Positions 1-8,944 are shown, counted from the stretch's first letter. The stretch: 64,000 nucleotides of DNA from Salinicola tamaricis (GCF_003006155.1 NZ_CP023559.1:2728001-2792000), one strand, 5' to 3'. Program-made: numbers and translations. Notes: generated from the letters alone by a model not told the origin.

Positions 1-2306
1 TACAAGCGCGCCTTCGGGGCCGACGCCGTGCCCTGCTGCTACGCCGATCTGGAGTGTGCCGAGCTGGTGGTGCTGGTGGGCGCCAACCCGGCCTGGAATC
101 ATCCGGTGCTCTACCAACGGCTGAAGGCGGCCAAGCAGCGCAATCCGCTGCTGCGGGTGGTGGTGATCGACCCGCGGGTCACCGACAGCTGCGAGATCGC
201 CGATCTCTATCTGGGGATCGCCCCCGGTAGCGACGCGCGGCTGTTCACTGGCCTGCTGGCCTGGATGGCGGCCAACGGGCGGGTCGACCGCCCCTATCTG
301 GAGCGCCACACCCAGGGGTTCGAACAGACCCTGTCCGCGGCGCGGGAGGACGATGTCTCGCTAGCGGCCATCGCTGCCGACTGCGATATCGACCCTGAGC
401 GCCTGGAGACCTTCTACTACTGGTTCGCCAACCAACTGCACGTGGTCACGCTCTACTCCCAGGGCATCAACCAGTCGAGCAGCGGCAGCGACAAGTGCCA
501 GGCGATCATCAACTGCCATCTGGCCGGCGGCAAACTGGGCCTGCCCGGTGCCGGGCCGTTCTCGATCACCGGCCAGCCCAATGCCATGGGTGGGCGCGAG
601 GTCGGCGGTCTGGCCAATCAGTTGGCGGCGCATATGGATTACGACTCGCCAGGGGCGATCGACCGGGTGACCCGTTTCTGGCGCGCACGCCGGGGCTGAC
701 GCCGAGCCTGCCCGAAGGGCCGGGGTTGAAGGCGGTGGCACTGTTCGAGGCGATCGAGCGCGGCGAGATCCAGGCGCTGTGGATCATGGCCACCAATCCG
801 GTGGTCAGCCTGCCGCGGGCCGACCACATCAAGCGCATTCTGGCCGCCTGTCCGTTGGTGATCGTCTCCGACTGCCTGGCCAACGCCGAGATTCTGGAAG
901 TCGCAGACATCGTGCTGCCGGCCACCGGCTGGTCGGAGAAGGATGGCACCGTGACCAACTCGGAGCGCTGCATCTCGCGCCAGCGTGGGCTGCTGCCGCC
1001 GCCGGGGGAGGCACGCCACGACTGGTGGGCGCTGAGCCAGGTCGCCGCCCGCCTGGGTTACGCCGAAGCGTTCGCCTACCACCATCCGGCGCAAATCTTC
1101 GCCGAGCATGCCCGGCTCTCGGGGTTCGAGAACGGCGATAGCGCTGCGGGCGCGGAAGAGGCCGGGAGCCCCTGGCGGGTCTTCGATATCTCGAGTCTGG
1201 CCGATCTCGACCGCGAAGGCTATGACGCCCTGGCGCCGATCCAGTGGCCGGTCAACGCAAGCGCCCCGGCAGGCACGCCGCGGCTGTTCGTGGATGGCCG
1301 TTTCGCCACGCCCGACGGTCGCGCGCGGCTACTGCCGGTGCGCCCCCGCGCCCCGGCACAGGCGCTCGCGGCGCACTATCCCTTGCGTCTCAACACCGGT
1401 CGCATCCGCGATCAGTGGCACACCATGACGCGTACGGCCCGCGCGCCCCGCTTGATGAATCACCGCGCCGAGCCGTTCGTCGAGATCCACCCGCGGAATG
1501 CCGCCGACGCCGGTATCCAGGATCAGCAACTGGTCGAACTGGCGGCGCCCGGCGGGCGCTATCGGGCCCGCGCGCGCCTGGCCAAGGCGCAACGCCGCGG
1601 CGAGCTGTTCGCACCGATGCACTGGAACGCGGCCTTCAGCGGTCGTGCCAAGGTCAATGCGCTGATCCAGGCCCATGTCGACCCGCTCTCCGGGCAACCC
1701 GAATCGAAGCACGGGGCGGTGGCGCTGCGGCCGCTGCCGGTGGCCTGGGAGGCGACGCTGCTCGTCGCCGACGATCTGGCGATGAGCATCGATCCGCGCC
1801 CCGGCTGTGACTACTGGACGCGCATTCCACTTGCCAATGCGCTGCGCTGGCAGCTCGGCGGCGCCCCGGAAAGCGCCGGGCGCGACTGGCTGGGCTGGCT
1901 GGCGGCCGAGCTGCCGGTGGCGGTCTCCCAGTGGAGCCGTGACGACGCCCGGGGGCGACTGCGCGCCAGCGGTATCGAAGCGGGCCGGCTGCGCTGGTGG
2001 CTGCTGGTCGGGCCGCCGGCGTCGCTGCCCGCGCTGCACTGGCTCGAGCAGCGTTTCGCCCGCGGGCTCGAAGGCGATGACCGCCGACGTGTCCTGGCCG
2101 GCTGCGATAGCGGCGCCGAGGATGACGGCGCCATCGTCTGTAGCTGCCATCAGGTCGGCCAGCGGCGCATCGTCGCCGCGATCCGCGCCGGCGATACCAG
2201 CGTGGAGGCGCTGGGAGCGCGGCTTGCCTGCGGCACCCAGTGCGGCTCCTGCCAACCCGAATTGAAAGCGCTGATCGAAGAGGAGAGCGCCCATGTCGAT
2301 GCCTGA
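1..2306 (+). CDS. nasA: Assimilatory nitrate reductase catalytic subunit, 5' partial, one frame slip
   Basis: Reduces nitrate to nitrite in the cytoplasm with a molybdenum bis-MGD cofactor. The N-terminal 4Fe-4S region lies before base 1. Visible are the molybdopterin oxidoreductase core (ALWIMATNPVVSLPRAD at about 776-828), the dinucleotide-binding domain (YPLRLNTGRIRDQWHTMTRT, from 1379) and a C-terminal BFD-like 2Fe-2S domain with a CSC pair near 2140 and an ACGTQCGSC cluster near 2225. That added domain is typical of NasA. The reading frame slips between about 672 and 700: the first frame stops at 699 while homology continues in another frame. The end overlaps cobA by 14 bases, so the two are co-transcribed. 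Confidence 0.93.
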
Positions 2307-3201
2307 ACTCAGTATCCACGATTCTCGTTTCGGTGCCCGCTGGGCGCGGCTATGGCAGCGCGGTCGCCAGTGGCTGATGCCGGAGACAGTGCGCGGTGTC
2401 GATCATGCCGGCGCCGGTATCGGTACCCCAGCCGCCTGCCCACAAGGGCGTGTCAGCCTGGTCGGTGCTGGCCCTGGCGCCGCGGACCTGTTGACCCTGC
2501 GCGCCGCCCGGCGGATCGCCGAGGCCGAGGCGGTGGTCTACGACCGCCTGGTCGGCGACGATGTGCTGGCGCTGTTGCCGGCGGGCTGCGAGCGCTACTA
2601 CGTGGGCAAGGCGCGCGGCCACCACAGCGTGCCCCAGGCGGAGATCGGCGCGCTGCTGGCGAGACTGGCCGCTGCGGGCAAACGGGTGGTGCGCTTGAAA
2701 GGGGGCGACCCGGGGGTCTTCGGGCGCGTGGGCGAGGAGCTGGCGGCACTCGCCGCGACCCGAGCCGAGGTCGAGATCGTCCCCGGGCTCACCGCCGCCT
2801 CGGCGGCCGTGGCGGCCATGGGTATTCCGCTGACCGACCGCGCCCATGCCCAGCAGTTGCGCTTCGTCACCGCCCAGCTCTGCCGGGAGCAGGGCACGCC
2901 GGACTGGGCCGCGCTGGCGCGTCGCGACGAGACGCTGGTGTTCTACATGGGGTTGTCCAAGGTGGCGGCGATCTGCCACGGCCTGCGCGGTGCCGGCCTG
3001 CCCAATGACTGGCCGATGATGCTGATCAGCCACGCTTCGCTGCCCGAGCAGCAGGCGCTGGTGGGCACCCTGGCGGACATGCCCGCACGGCTGGCCGAGT
3101 CGCCGCTACCGTCGCCCTGTCTGATCGTGGTGGGCAGCGTGGTGGCGATGACCCACACCTCGCCCGCAGCGCCGACGGTGATGCCGACGAGCGTCGAGTA
3201 A
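2293..3201 (+). CDS. cobA: Uroporphyrinogen-III C-methyltransferase (SUMT), sirohaem synthesis
   Basis: Transfers two methyl groups from S-adenosylmethionine to uroporphyrinogen III to give precorrin-2, the precursor of sirohaem for nitrite reductase. The tetrapyrrole methylase core starts near residue 53 with VSLVGAGPGAADLLTLRA, followed by the KGGDPGVFGR motif and a YMG motif. At 302 residues it is longer than stand-alone SUMT because of a roughly 50-residue N-terminal extension. A second ATG lies at 2299. It lacks the dehydrogenase/ferrochelatase half of CysG, so that activity must be encoded elsewhere. Overlap with nasA supports a nitrate-assimilation role (NasF/NirE type). Confidence 0.93.
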   Translation: MSMPELSIHDSRFGARWARLWQRGRQWLMPETVRGVDHAGAGIGTPAACPQGRVSLVGAGPGAADLLTLRAARRIAEAEAVVYDRLVGDDVLALLPAGCERYYVGKARGHHSVPQAEIGALLARLAAAGKRVVRLKGGDPGVFGRVGEELAALAATRAEVEIVPGLTAASAAVAAMGIPLTDRAHAQQLRFVTAQLCREQGTPDWAALARRDETLVFYMGLSKVAAICHGLRGAGLPNDWPMMLISHASLPEQQALVGTLADMPARLAESPLPSPCLIVVGSVVAMTHTSPAAPTVMPTSVE

Positions 3202-3281
3202 TCGTGCTGGATACCTGGCCCGTTACGCGGGCCGGGGGACTGGCGATGGTAGTGATGATAGACGTGGTGAAAAGAGCGATA

Positions 3282-3316
3282 CCCACAGCGCGGGCCCGAT
3301 CGGCCCGCGCTGTGGG
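3282..3316. terminator. Hairpin between convergent cobA and narK
   Basis: Perfect 15-bp inverted repeat (3282-3296 with 3302-3316) around a 5-base loop. On the minus strand it is followed by a short T-rich stretch (tatcgctctttt), so it mainly suits narK. It could also stop read-through from cobA. Confidence 0.75.
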
Positions 3317-3331
3317 GTCTGGCGCCAGCGC

Positions 3332-4698
3332 TCAGCGGGTGGCCAGGGCGTCGGGCGGGTCGCGTTGGATCGATAGTCACGACGGCTATCGGCCTCGCGG
3401 TAGGCCGCGCCGGCTTCCTCTTCCGCCGCGGGGCTGAAACGGATCGCCCAGGTCGCCAGTGATATCACGGTCACCGTGACGCCGAGATAGAAAAGCCCCT
3501 CGATAGGTGAGCGCCTCGCTACGGAACAGGAAGCCCGCGGCGACCGCGCCCGCATTGCCGCCGGCGCCGACGATACCGGCCACCGCGCCCAGGGCGCGCG
3601 GGTTGACGAAGGGCACCACGCCGAAGGTGGCGCCTTCGGCCATCTGCACGAACAGGCTGAAGATCAGCATGATGGCGATGGCCACGGCGAGCGTCTGCAT
3701 CTGGGCGAAGCCCATCAGCGCGATACCCTCGCACAGCATGGCGACGAACAGCCACGTACCCGCCCCTTGAGGCCGCTGACCGCGGGCGAACAGATCCGAG
3801 AACACGCCCGCCCAGGGTACGCGCGAACAGGTTCATCAGCCCGAATAGCCCGGCGATCAGCCCGGCGGTGGCGAGGTCGAGGTCGAACTGATCGAAGAAG
3901 TAGATGGCGGCGATGTTGTTGATCGTCAGCTCCACCCCGAAGCAGGCCGCATAGACCACGAACAGCGCCCAGACGCGCACGTCCTTGATCGCCGCCATGA
4001 AGCTCTGGCCGGCACCGTTGTCCCGATCCACCGGGGGCAGCTCGCCGCGTGCGCGCAGTTCGCTGAAGTTGCCGTCGGGGGCATCCTGGGTGAAGCGGTA
4101 GTAGGCCAGCCCGGTCAAGAAGAGCACGATACCCGGCACGACCATGGCCAGGCGCCAGCCCAGCGTTTCGCTGACCCCCAGCATCAGGATGCCGGAGAAC
4201 ACCAGCGGCATCAGGATCTGGGTGGTGCCGCCGCCGAGATTGCCCCAGCCGGCGGTGGTGGCGTTGGCGGTGCCGACCACGTTGGGCGCGAACATCACGC
4301 TGGTGTGGTACTGGGTGATGACGAACGAGGCGCCGATCGCGCCGATCGCCAGGCGCGCGAGCAGAAAACTCTCGAAGCTGTCGGCCAGGCCGATCGACAT
4401 CACCGGCAGCGAGCCCAGGCAGAGCAGCCAGGTGTAGGCCTTGCGTGGTCCGATACGCTCGCACAGCAGGCCGATGGCGAGCCGCACGATCACGGTGATC
4501 GCCACCGAGGCGATGATGGTGTTGCCGATCTGGGTCTTGGTCAGACCCAGGTCGTCACGCACTACCGCCATCAACGGGGCGATGCCGAACCAGCCGAAGA
4601 AGCAGACGTGAAAGGCGAACCAGGAGATGGAAGGCCCGCATAGGGGGCGTCGAGAAGCTGAAGAGTCGAATCCGATTGGCTTTGTGTCGAATGTCCAT
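3332..4698 (-). CDS. narK: NarK-type nitrate/nitrite MFS transporter, several frame slips
   Basis: Twelve-helix major facilitator importing nitrate across the inner membrane. The family signature GWGNLGGGTTQILMP is present (about 4210-4255), as is a second conserved block around NARALGAVAGIVGAGGNAGA that reads as a nitrate signature. Four slips are needed to read the whole protein, near 4630, 3805, 3505 and 3365. The stop at 3332 gives a C-terminus DALATR. The start at 4698 gives MDIRHKANRIRLFSFSTPPM, a usual NarK-like N-terminus, with a GGAG element upstream. The gene follows nasR and a regulated leader. Conservation on both sides of every slip argues that the gene is functional in the cell. 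Confidence 0.85.
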
Positions 4699-4746
4699 GA
4701 GTGGAGGTGCTCCGCAGTCGTCGCGAGTATCGCGGGGATAACGCAA

Positions 4747-4799
4747 AACGGCGCCCATCATCGATTCATGCACTGCATGAACCGACGATGGGCGCCGTT
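4747..4799 (-). terminator. Leader terminator of narK, probable NasR antitermination target
   Basis: Minus-strand RNA forms a 24-bp stem (4799-4776 with 4770-4747) with a 5-base loop and only two G-U pairs, followed by a T-rich stretch (gttttgcg). It lies about 50 bases upstream of the narK start. A strong terminator between a promoter and its gene fits attenuation relieved by NasR, whose gene is adjacent. Confidence 0.8.
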
Positions 4800-4810
4800 G
4801 CCCGATCTGT

Positions 4811-4833
4811 TGCCGACCCTGTTTGAGTCAGCA
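4811..4833 (-). promoter_or_regulatory. Leader hairpin P2 upstream of the narK terminator
   Basis: A 9-bp stem with two G-U pairs and the loop AAACA, 11 bases before the terminator stem. With P1 it resembles the tandem hairpins bound by ANTAR proteins. Known targets have hexaloops with A1 and G4, which this 5-base loop does not match as written. Confidence 0.5.
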
Positions 4834-4835
4834 CG

Positions 4836-4850
4836 CCAGGGGATGCCTGG
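4836..4850 (-). promoter_or_regulatory. Leader hairpin P1 of the narK leader
   Basis: A 5-bp stem (CCAGG with CCTGG) around the loop CATCC, two bases before P2. Taken with P2 it forms the tandem stem-loop arrangement seen in nas leaders. The loop is one base short of the ANTAR hexaloop. Confidence 0.45.
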
Positions 4851-4884
4851 GAGCGGACCGCCGTTGGCCCGCCACGAGAGACGA

Positions 4885-4901
4885 AGCAGGCCGGGTGCCA
4901 A
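4885..4901 (-). promoter_or_regulatory. Sigma-54 promoter of narK
   Basis: The minus strand reads TTGGCACCCGGCCTGCT, a near-consensus RpoN element (TGGCAC-N5-TTGCW) with GG and GC at the correct spacing. Transcription would start near 4874 and make a leader of about 175 nt containing P1, P2 and the terminator. This matches the Klebsiella nasF arrangement of Ntr-controlled initiation plus NasR antitermination. Confidence 0.78.
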
Positions 4902-5062
4902 CATGGCGGTAGTCGAACAAAATCAATTGGCTGACGCCGACGGCTCGGATTTTCCTGGGCGGCGTGGCGGCTGTGCCGCCAGATGTTGGTGCAGCGATGG
5001 GCGGGCATGCACCAGCGCGTGAGCCGCTGGAAGATAGGGGGGCGGGACCGCCCGCCGTCGGG

Positions 5063-6334
5063 TCACGTGTCCGGCTCGAACATCTCGACCACTTGAATGA
5101 CGTGCGCGCTACCTCGATCAGCGGCTTGCTCTGATCCATGGCGGTCTTGCGCAGCAAGCGGTAGGCCTGCGCCTCCGAGAGCTGCTGATGGGTCATCAGC
5201 AGACCCTTGGCGCGTTCGATCTCGCGCCGCTCGCGCAGCGCCTGGCGGGTGCTCTCGAGCTCGTCGCCAATGCGCTGCAGGCGCGCGTTCTGGGCCTGTA
5301 CCAGCTCGACCAGCGAACGGTTGAAGCGCGACTCGATGGTGTCGAGACTCAGCGCACCGGCGTGCTCCTGCTGATGCTGCGCGAACAGCGCCACCGGGCT
5401 GGCCCAGAGTAGCGCCTGGGGCAGGGCATCCGGGCCTTCCGCCGCGTTGGGGCGCTCGGCCTGCTGCAGGCGCTGGCGGCAGCACTCGCGCAGCGCGTCG
5501 AGCAGGCGCGTCTCCTCCCATGCATGGCGTCGATGCGCTGGGTGGCGACGGCGCCCACTGCTCCCCGGGTTCTCGCAGGGGTCGGGCTAGCGGCTTGCCG
5601 CTGCAGGCGAGCTCACGCAGGGCTTCGAAGGTGTCATTGAGCGGGCCAGACTGGAGCTGCTGCCAGCGGGCCAGGCTGTCGGGGCTGGTGAACTCGGCGA
5701 AGGTATCGAAGCAGCGGCGCTGGCTACCGATCAGCGTCTCCAGGGTATCGCGATGGGGCGCGTCGAAGTGTGCCAGGGTGAAACCGAGGGCGCCGCAGGC
5801 ACGCTCCTGGCCGGCCAGCTCCTTGCCCTGGATGAAAAACAGGCTCACCAGCCGGCGCATGATGTCGGGGTCGCTGGCGGTGTCGGCGGCCTCGAAGATC
5901 ACCTGCAGTAGATGGCCGATCAACTGGTTGAAGGCGCGCAGGGTGTCGTCGGCGCTGAGCTGCTGGGTGGCGATGCGCTGGCGCAGATCGGGCAGTCCAT
6001 CCAGGTCCTGCCAGACCGCGGCGACGCTCAGCAGCAGGCGTACGTTGGCCAGGCCGGGCGGAAGAGCGCCGCCGGCGTCCGGCGCGGTCCAGGGTGCCAG
6101 ACGCTGCTCCAGAGTGGCCTGGGCACGTTCGCTGTCGGCCACGCGCTGATCGCGCTGCGCGCCGAAGCGGCTGCCCGCGGAACCAAGGTAGATGATCGAG
6201 CTGCCACGCTCGCGCTGCAGGGCGTGCACGCAGCGGCTGATGTCGGTCACCACGGCAACGGTTGCGGAGAGCGCCGCGAGCTGCTCGCGCTGGAGCGTTC
6301 TGGCCGCTTGCAGCAGCCGTCGGGTAGCGGTCAT
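5063..6334 (-). CDS. nasR: NasR: nitrate-sensing NIT domain plus ANTAR RNA-binding antiterminator, two frame slips
   Basis: Nitrate/nitrite-responsive transcription antiterminator. The N-terminal NIT sensor (residues about 30-290) has the typical ALQRERGSSIIYLGSAG segment. The C-terminal ANTAR domain reads RREIERAKGLLMTHQQLSEA and YRLLRKTAMDQSKPL, characteristic of RNA-binding ANTAR modules. The middle third is in a different frame: slips fall near 5540-5570 and near 5105, after which the original frame returns and ends VVEMFEPDT. Predicted length is about 420 residues, normal for NasR. It is followed by the leader and narK on the same strand, supporting control of that leader. Confidence 0.9.
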   Translation of the reverse strand: MTATRRLLQAARTLQREQLAALSATVAVVTDISRCVHALQRERGSSIIYLGSAGSRFGAQRDQRVADSERAQATLEQRLAPWTAPDAGGALPPGLANVRLLLSVAAVWQDLDGLPDLRQRIATQQLSADDTLRAFNQLIGHLLQVIFEAADTASDPDIMRRLVSLFFIQGKELAGQERACGALGFTLAHFDAPHRDTLETLIGSQRRCFDTFAEFTSPDSLARWQQLQSGPLNDTFEALRELACSGKPLARPLREPGEQWAPSPPSASTPCMGGDAPARRAARVLPPAPAAGRAPQRGGRPGCPAPGATLGQPGGAVRAASAGARRCAESRHHRVALQPFAGRAGTGPERAPAAHWRRAREHPPGAARAARDRTRQGSADDPSAALGGAGLPLAAQDRHGSEQAADRGSAHVIQVVEMFEPDT

Positions 6335-6655
6335 GGGGTAGCCTGGGCGTTATTGTTGTGGGTAACGGTGCGCTGGTTAGCATCCGTGCGACCAAGGTCT
6401 AAGAAAACTCTATCGCGTCTCGCCACGCCACGCACGCTCGTCTTGATTCGGGGCGTGGGGTAGGGAGCGGAAGTCGCTGGCGTGCTGTCGGGGCGGAGAA
6501 GGGCGTGGCGGCGCCCACGGCCTGCCGCTGGCGGTAGAGCGACTGTGCCGACGCCGTGAGACTCACGGCGTCGGCGCGGTCGGCCTGGCTATGTGGGCAA
6601 TCTGACTAGGTGGGCAAGCTGACTATGTGGGCAATCTGGCAGGAGTAAGGCGTTT
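6335..6655. other. Spacer with a hairpin and a 17-bp triple repeat
   Basis: No gene is supported. It contains a 14-bp inverted repeat with almost no loop at 6547-6575 (arms beginning GCCGACGCCGTGAG) and a 17-bp unit (CTATGTGGGCAATCTGA) repeated three times at 6589-6639. The hairpin could end transcription of the minus-strand pair that stops at 6656. The upstream region of nasR lies at the left edge. Confidence 0.55.
6589..6639. repeat. 17-bp tandem repeat, three copies
   Basis: Three units of exactly 17 bp with 2-3 substitutions between them. They lie between the hairpin at 6547-6575 and the stop codon of the membrane-protein gene at 6656. Confidence 0.85.
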
Positions 6656-7009
6656 TCAGCGCTCGGAGCGCACCTCGTACTCGCCCTCCAGCACACGCTG
6701 GCTGCGGGGCTCACCGCTGGGCTCGGTGTGGTCGGCGCTACCGCCGGCGTACTGGGCGCGAGAGGCGCGGACCTGCTCGGCGCGCTTTTTCATGCGGTGG
6801 CGCAGGAAGGGCAGCATGGCCCAGCCGACGAGCAGGAAGAACAGCCCCAGCAGGGTGCCGACGAACAGCACAATCCCGAAGATCAGCCAGGTGAAGAGCA
6901 TTCTCAGGCCGCTCGCGCCCTGGCCGGGGCGTGTCTTGTCGACCCGCTCGCGCCACTGCTGCGCGGCGCGCCAGGCGGCGTTTTGCTGCTGTTGGCGATG
7001 ATCGGTCAT
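6656..7009 (-). CDS. Small membrane protein of unknown function
   Basis: 117 residues. A Gln-rich soluble N-terminus (about 40 residues) precedes one long hydrophobic stretch, FTWLIFGIVLFVGTLLGLFF with the following segment, enough for one long or two closely spaced helices. A basic, charged C-terminus follows (LRHRMKKRAEQVRAS). No catalytic motif was recognised. Its start overlaps the end of the upstream PepSY-like gene by 4 bases, so the two are translationally coupled and probably envelope-related. Confidence 0.7.
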   Translation of the reverse strand: MTDHRQQQQNAAWRAAQQWRERVDKTRPGQGASGLRMLFTWLIFGIVLFVGTLLGLFFLLVGWAMLPFLRHRMKKRAEQVRASRAQYAGGSADHTEPSGEPRSQRVLEGEYEVRSER

Positions 7010-7479
7010 CGGGTCTCTCCGGTGGCGGTGAGGGCGTCGCGGCGCAGGTCGAGATCGAGATCGCGCTGGTTGGCGTCGTAGCCTTCGATCTCGACGTGCC
7101 CATTACTATCGACCTCGAGTTCGTCGAAGCGTTGCATCCCGCGGGCCTGTGCCAGGCTCAGCGCCTGACGTAGCTGGTCGCCGGTGAGGCTCCAGTCGGG
7201 CACGCTGGAGCGGCGCTGGCTCTCGCGGGTCAGACTGGCGTCGTCGAGCTGCATCGAGACATCCAGCTCCCAGCCATCGTTGCGCCAGCCCTCGACTTCC
7301 AGCACATTGTCGTCGCGATCGACGTCGAGTTTTTCGTAGCGGCTGAAACCGTACTGTTCGGCCTTGCCGAGCAGGCCATCGAGTTCAGCGTAGGAAAGGG
7401 TGCCATCGTTGGCCATGGCGCCGGTACTCAGGCCGCAACCCATGGCGACAGCAGGCAGCATCCAGAGACGATATTTCAT
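7006..7479 (-). CDS. Periplasmic PepSY-like protein
   Basis: 157 residues with a cleavable signal peptide (MKYRLWMLPAVAMGCGLSTG, then an AMA cleavage region). Two similar acidic segments follow, one near LDVDRDDNVLEVEGW and one near LEVDSNGHVEIEGYDANQRD, which read as tandem PepSY-type modules. It is divergent from another PepSY-like gene at 7663 and next to a PhoPQ-like system, a common arrangement. The shared 180-base region between the two genes contains two direct-repeat operators, so both are probably regulon members. Confidence 0.7.
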   Translation of the reverse strand: MKYRLWMLPAVAMGCGLSTGAMANDGTLSYAELDGLLGKAEQYGFSRYEKLDVDRDDNVLEVEGWRNDGWELDVSMQLDDASLTRESQRRSSVPDWSLTGDQLRQALSLAQARGMQRFDELEVDSNGHVEIEGYDANQRDLDLDLRRDALTATGETR

Positions 7480-7576
7480 GTCAGTTCTCCCTGTCTATCC
7501 GGCAGCGGGCGCCGCGTGGCGAACGCCCTGTTCCTTCGTTATACGCGGGCCGACCTTGCCCGGGACTGACAGTGCC

Positions 7577-7593
7577 GTTCATCTGCGGTTCAT
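7577..7593 (+). promoter_or_regulatory. PhoP-box-like direct repeat, copy 1
   Basis: GTTCAT-N5-GTTCAT, an 11-bp-spaced direct repeat typical of OmpR/PhoP-family binding sites (PhoP consensus is two GGTTTA-like hexamers spaced by 5). It lies between the divergent PepSY genes, and copy 2 follows 46 bases later. Confidence 0.6.
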
Positions 7594-7622
7594 CGCCTCC
7601 GGCCCACGCCAGCGCGGCGGGC

Positions 7623-7639
7623 GTTCATTCCCGGTTCAT
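7623..7639 (+). promoter_or_regulatory. PhoP-box-like direct repeat, copy 2
   Basis: The same GTTCAT-N5-GTTCAT architecture, ending 23 bases before the ATG at 7663. Its closeness to the start means it could activate the divergent gene, or repress this one if the promoter overlaps it. Confidence 0.6.
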
Positions 7640-7662
7640 TGCCGATGGGTCAGACTGAGCGC

Positions 7663-8031
7663 ATGAAAACGCGCAACGTTATCGCTCTACTGATCGTTCT
7701 GCCGTGCCTGGCCAGCGGTGCCTTGGTGCCCGTGTCGGCGGCGGACGACGATGCCGACACGGCGAACCAGAGCTGGCACGATCTCCACCAGGAGGTCAAG
7801 GCCGGCCATCTGGTGCCGATGACCGCGATCATGGATTGGCTCGAAGCGCGTTTCGAAGGGCAGATCCTCGAGGTCGAGCTGGAGCAGGACCATGGCCACG
7901 GCAGCATCGAGTACGAGGTGGAGATGATCGGCCCCCAGGGTCAGGTGGTGGAGTTCGAGTTCGATGCCACGACCGGCGAGCTACTCAGCATCGAAGGCGT
8001 TAATATCGAGGCCATGAAGAAGACGCCTTGA
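7663..8031 (+). CDS. Periplasmic PepSY-domain protein
   Basis: 122 residues from the ATG at 7663, chosen because it gives a proper signal peptide (MKTRNVIALLIVLPCLASGA, cleaved after VSAA). An in-frame upstream ATG at 7639 overlaps the operator and is less likely. The mature part has one PepSY module ending FEFDATTGELLSIEG, a conserved pattern in this family. It precedes the response regulator and kinase, and PhoPQ-like operons commonly begin with such a protein. The role is probably modulation of the sensor or of a periplasmic protease; this is inferred only. Confidence 0.75.
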   Translation: MKTRNVIALLIVLPCLASGALVPVSAADDDADTANQSWHDLHQEVKAGHLVPMTAIMDWLEARFEGQILEVELEQDHGHGSIEYEVEMIGPQGQVVEFEFDATTGELLSIEGVNIEAMKKTP

Positions 8032-8089
8032 GCCGGCCCGACCTCGAATATCGAGGCGGCTGGGTCGAGACGGTAGCGTCGATGGACTT

Positions 8090-8250
8090 TAGGTGCTGTT
8101 TGAAAAGTCGACGAGCGAAGGCCAGGCAAGGCAAAAATCGGCGAAAACGCGGAGTTTACGGGTTGTAAATGAGCATTTTTGACCGGGCTGGCGCTCCAGC
8201 CGATTTTTAACGCCGCATGGGCGAGCACAGTACTTTTCAGACAGTGCCTA
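8090..8250. mobile_element. 161-bp MITE-like element with terminal inverted repeats
   Basis: The ends TAGGTGCTGTTTGAAAAGT (8090-8108) and ACTTTTCAGACAGTGCCTA (8232-8250) are inverted repeats matching at 16 of 19 positions. The interior is non-coding with short AT-rich tracts and an inner imperfect dyad (aatcggc...gccgattt). It sits between the PepSY gene and the response regulator, inside a likely operon. No transposase is present, so it would be non-autonomous. Confidence 0.65.
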
Positions 8251-8272
8251 GTCGAGGAATGGGAGCCGAGGT

Positions 8273-8944
8273 ATGAAAGTACTGCTGGTCGAGGACGACG
8301 CGGCGCTCGCCGACGCGCTGGTGGCGGCGCTGGAGGAGGCCGGCCTGTTGATGGAGTCGACCACCACCGGTAGCGAGGCCGACTATCTGGTGCGCACCGA
8401 GCGCTACGACGCGCTGATTCTCGATCTCGGCCTGCCGGATGGGGACGGCACCCGCTGGCTGTCGCAGTGGCGCGAGGACGAGATCGATCTGCCGGTGCTG
8501 GTGCTGACCGCGCGCGAGCGCTGGTCGGACAAGGCCGCGGGCTTCTCCGCCGGCGCCGACGACTACGTGGTCAAGCCGTTCGAGACCGCCGAGATCCTGT
8601 TCCGCCTGCGCGCCCTGGTGCGCCGCAGTCACGGCCATTCGCACCCGGTGCTGCGGGTCGGCGAGCTGACCCTGGACACTCATACCGGTAGCGTGACTCT
8701 GGCTGGGCGGCCGATCACCTTGACCGCCCAGGAGTCGCGCCTGCTCTCTTATCTGATGCACGCCTCGCCGCGCATCGTCAGTCGCGCCGAACTCTCCGAA
8801 CACGTCTACAACCGTGACCACGAGCCCGACTCCAACGTCATCGACGTGCAGATCAGCCGCCTGCGGCGCAAGTTCGGCCGCGCGCGGATCGAGACGCTGC
8901 GCGGCCAGGGCTACCGACTGATCGACCTCGAGGCCGAGGCTTGA
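8273..8944 (+). CDS. OmpR-family response regulator, PhoP/QseB-like
   Basis: 223 residues. The receiver domain has the acidic pair EDD near residues 8-10, the phospho-acceptor Asp in LILDLGLPDGDG and the conserved Lys in VKPFE. A C-terminal winged helix has the typical VIDVQISRLRRKFG recognition segment. It overlaps the histidine kinase by four bases. The kinase type (PhoQ-like) and the PhoP-box-like sites upstream suggest a PhoP orthologue that senses divalent cations or envelope stress, but QseB-like assignments cannot be excluded. Confidence 0.85.
   Translation: MKVLLVEDDAALADALVAALEEAGLLMESTTTGSEADYLVRTERYDALILDLGLPDGDGTRWLSQWREDEIDLPVLVLTARERWSDKAAGFSAGADDYVVKPFETAEILFRLRALVRRSHGHSHPVLRVGELTLDTHTGSVTLAGRPITLTAQESRLLSYLMHASPRIVSRAELSEHVYNRDHEPDSNVIDVQISRLRRKFGRARIETLRGQGYRLIDLEAEA

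Larger units (their letters stand above)
4699..5062. other. narK leader and nasR-narK spacer
   Basis: This 364-base spacer holds the sigma-54 promoter, P1, P2 and the terminator described separately. Other stems are a 6-bp stem just after the nasR stop (5041-5056), a 6-bp stem with loop TGT or ACA around 4966-4980, and a 7-bp stem TGGTGCA/TGCACCA near 4985-5013. No protein-coding gene is seen. Confidence 0.6.
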
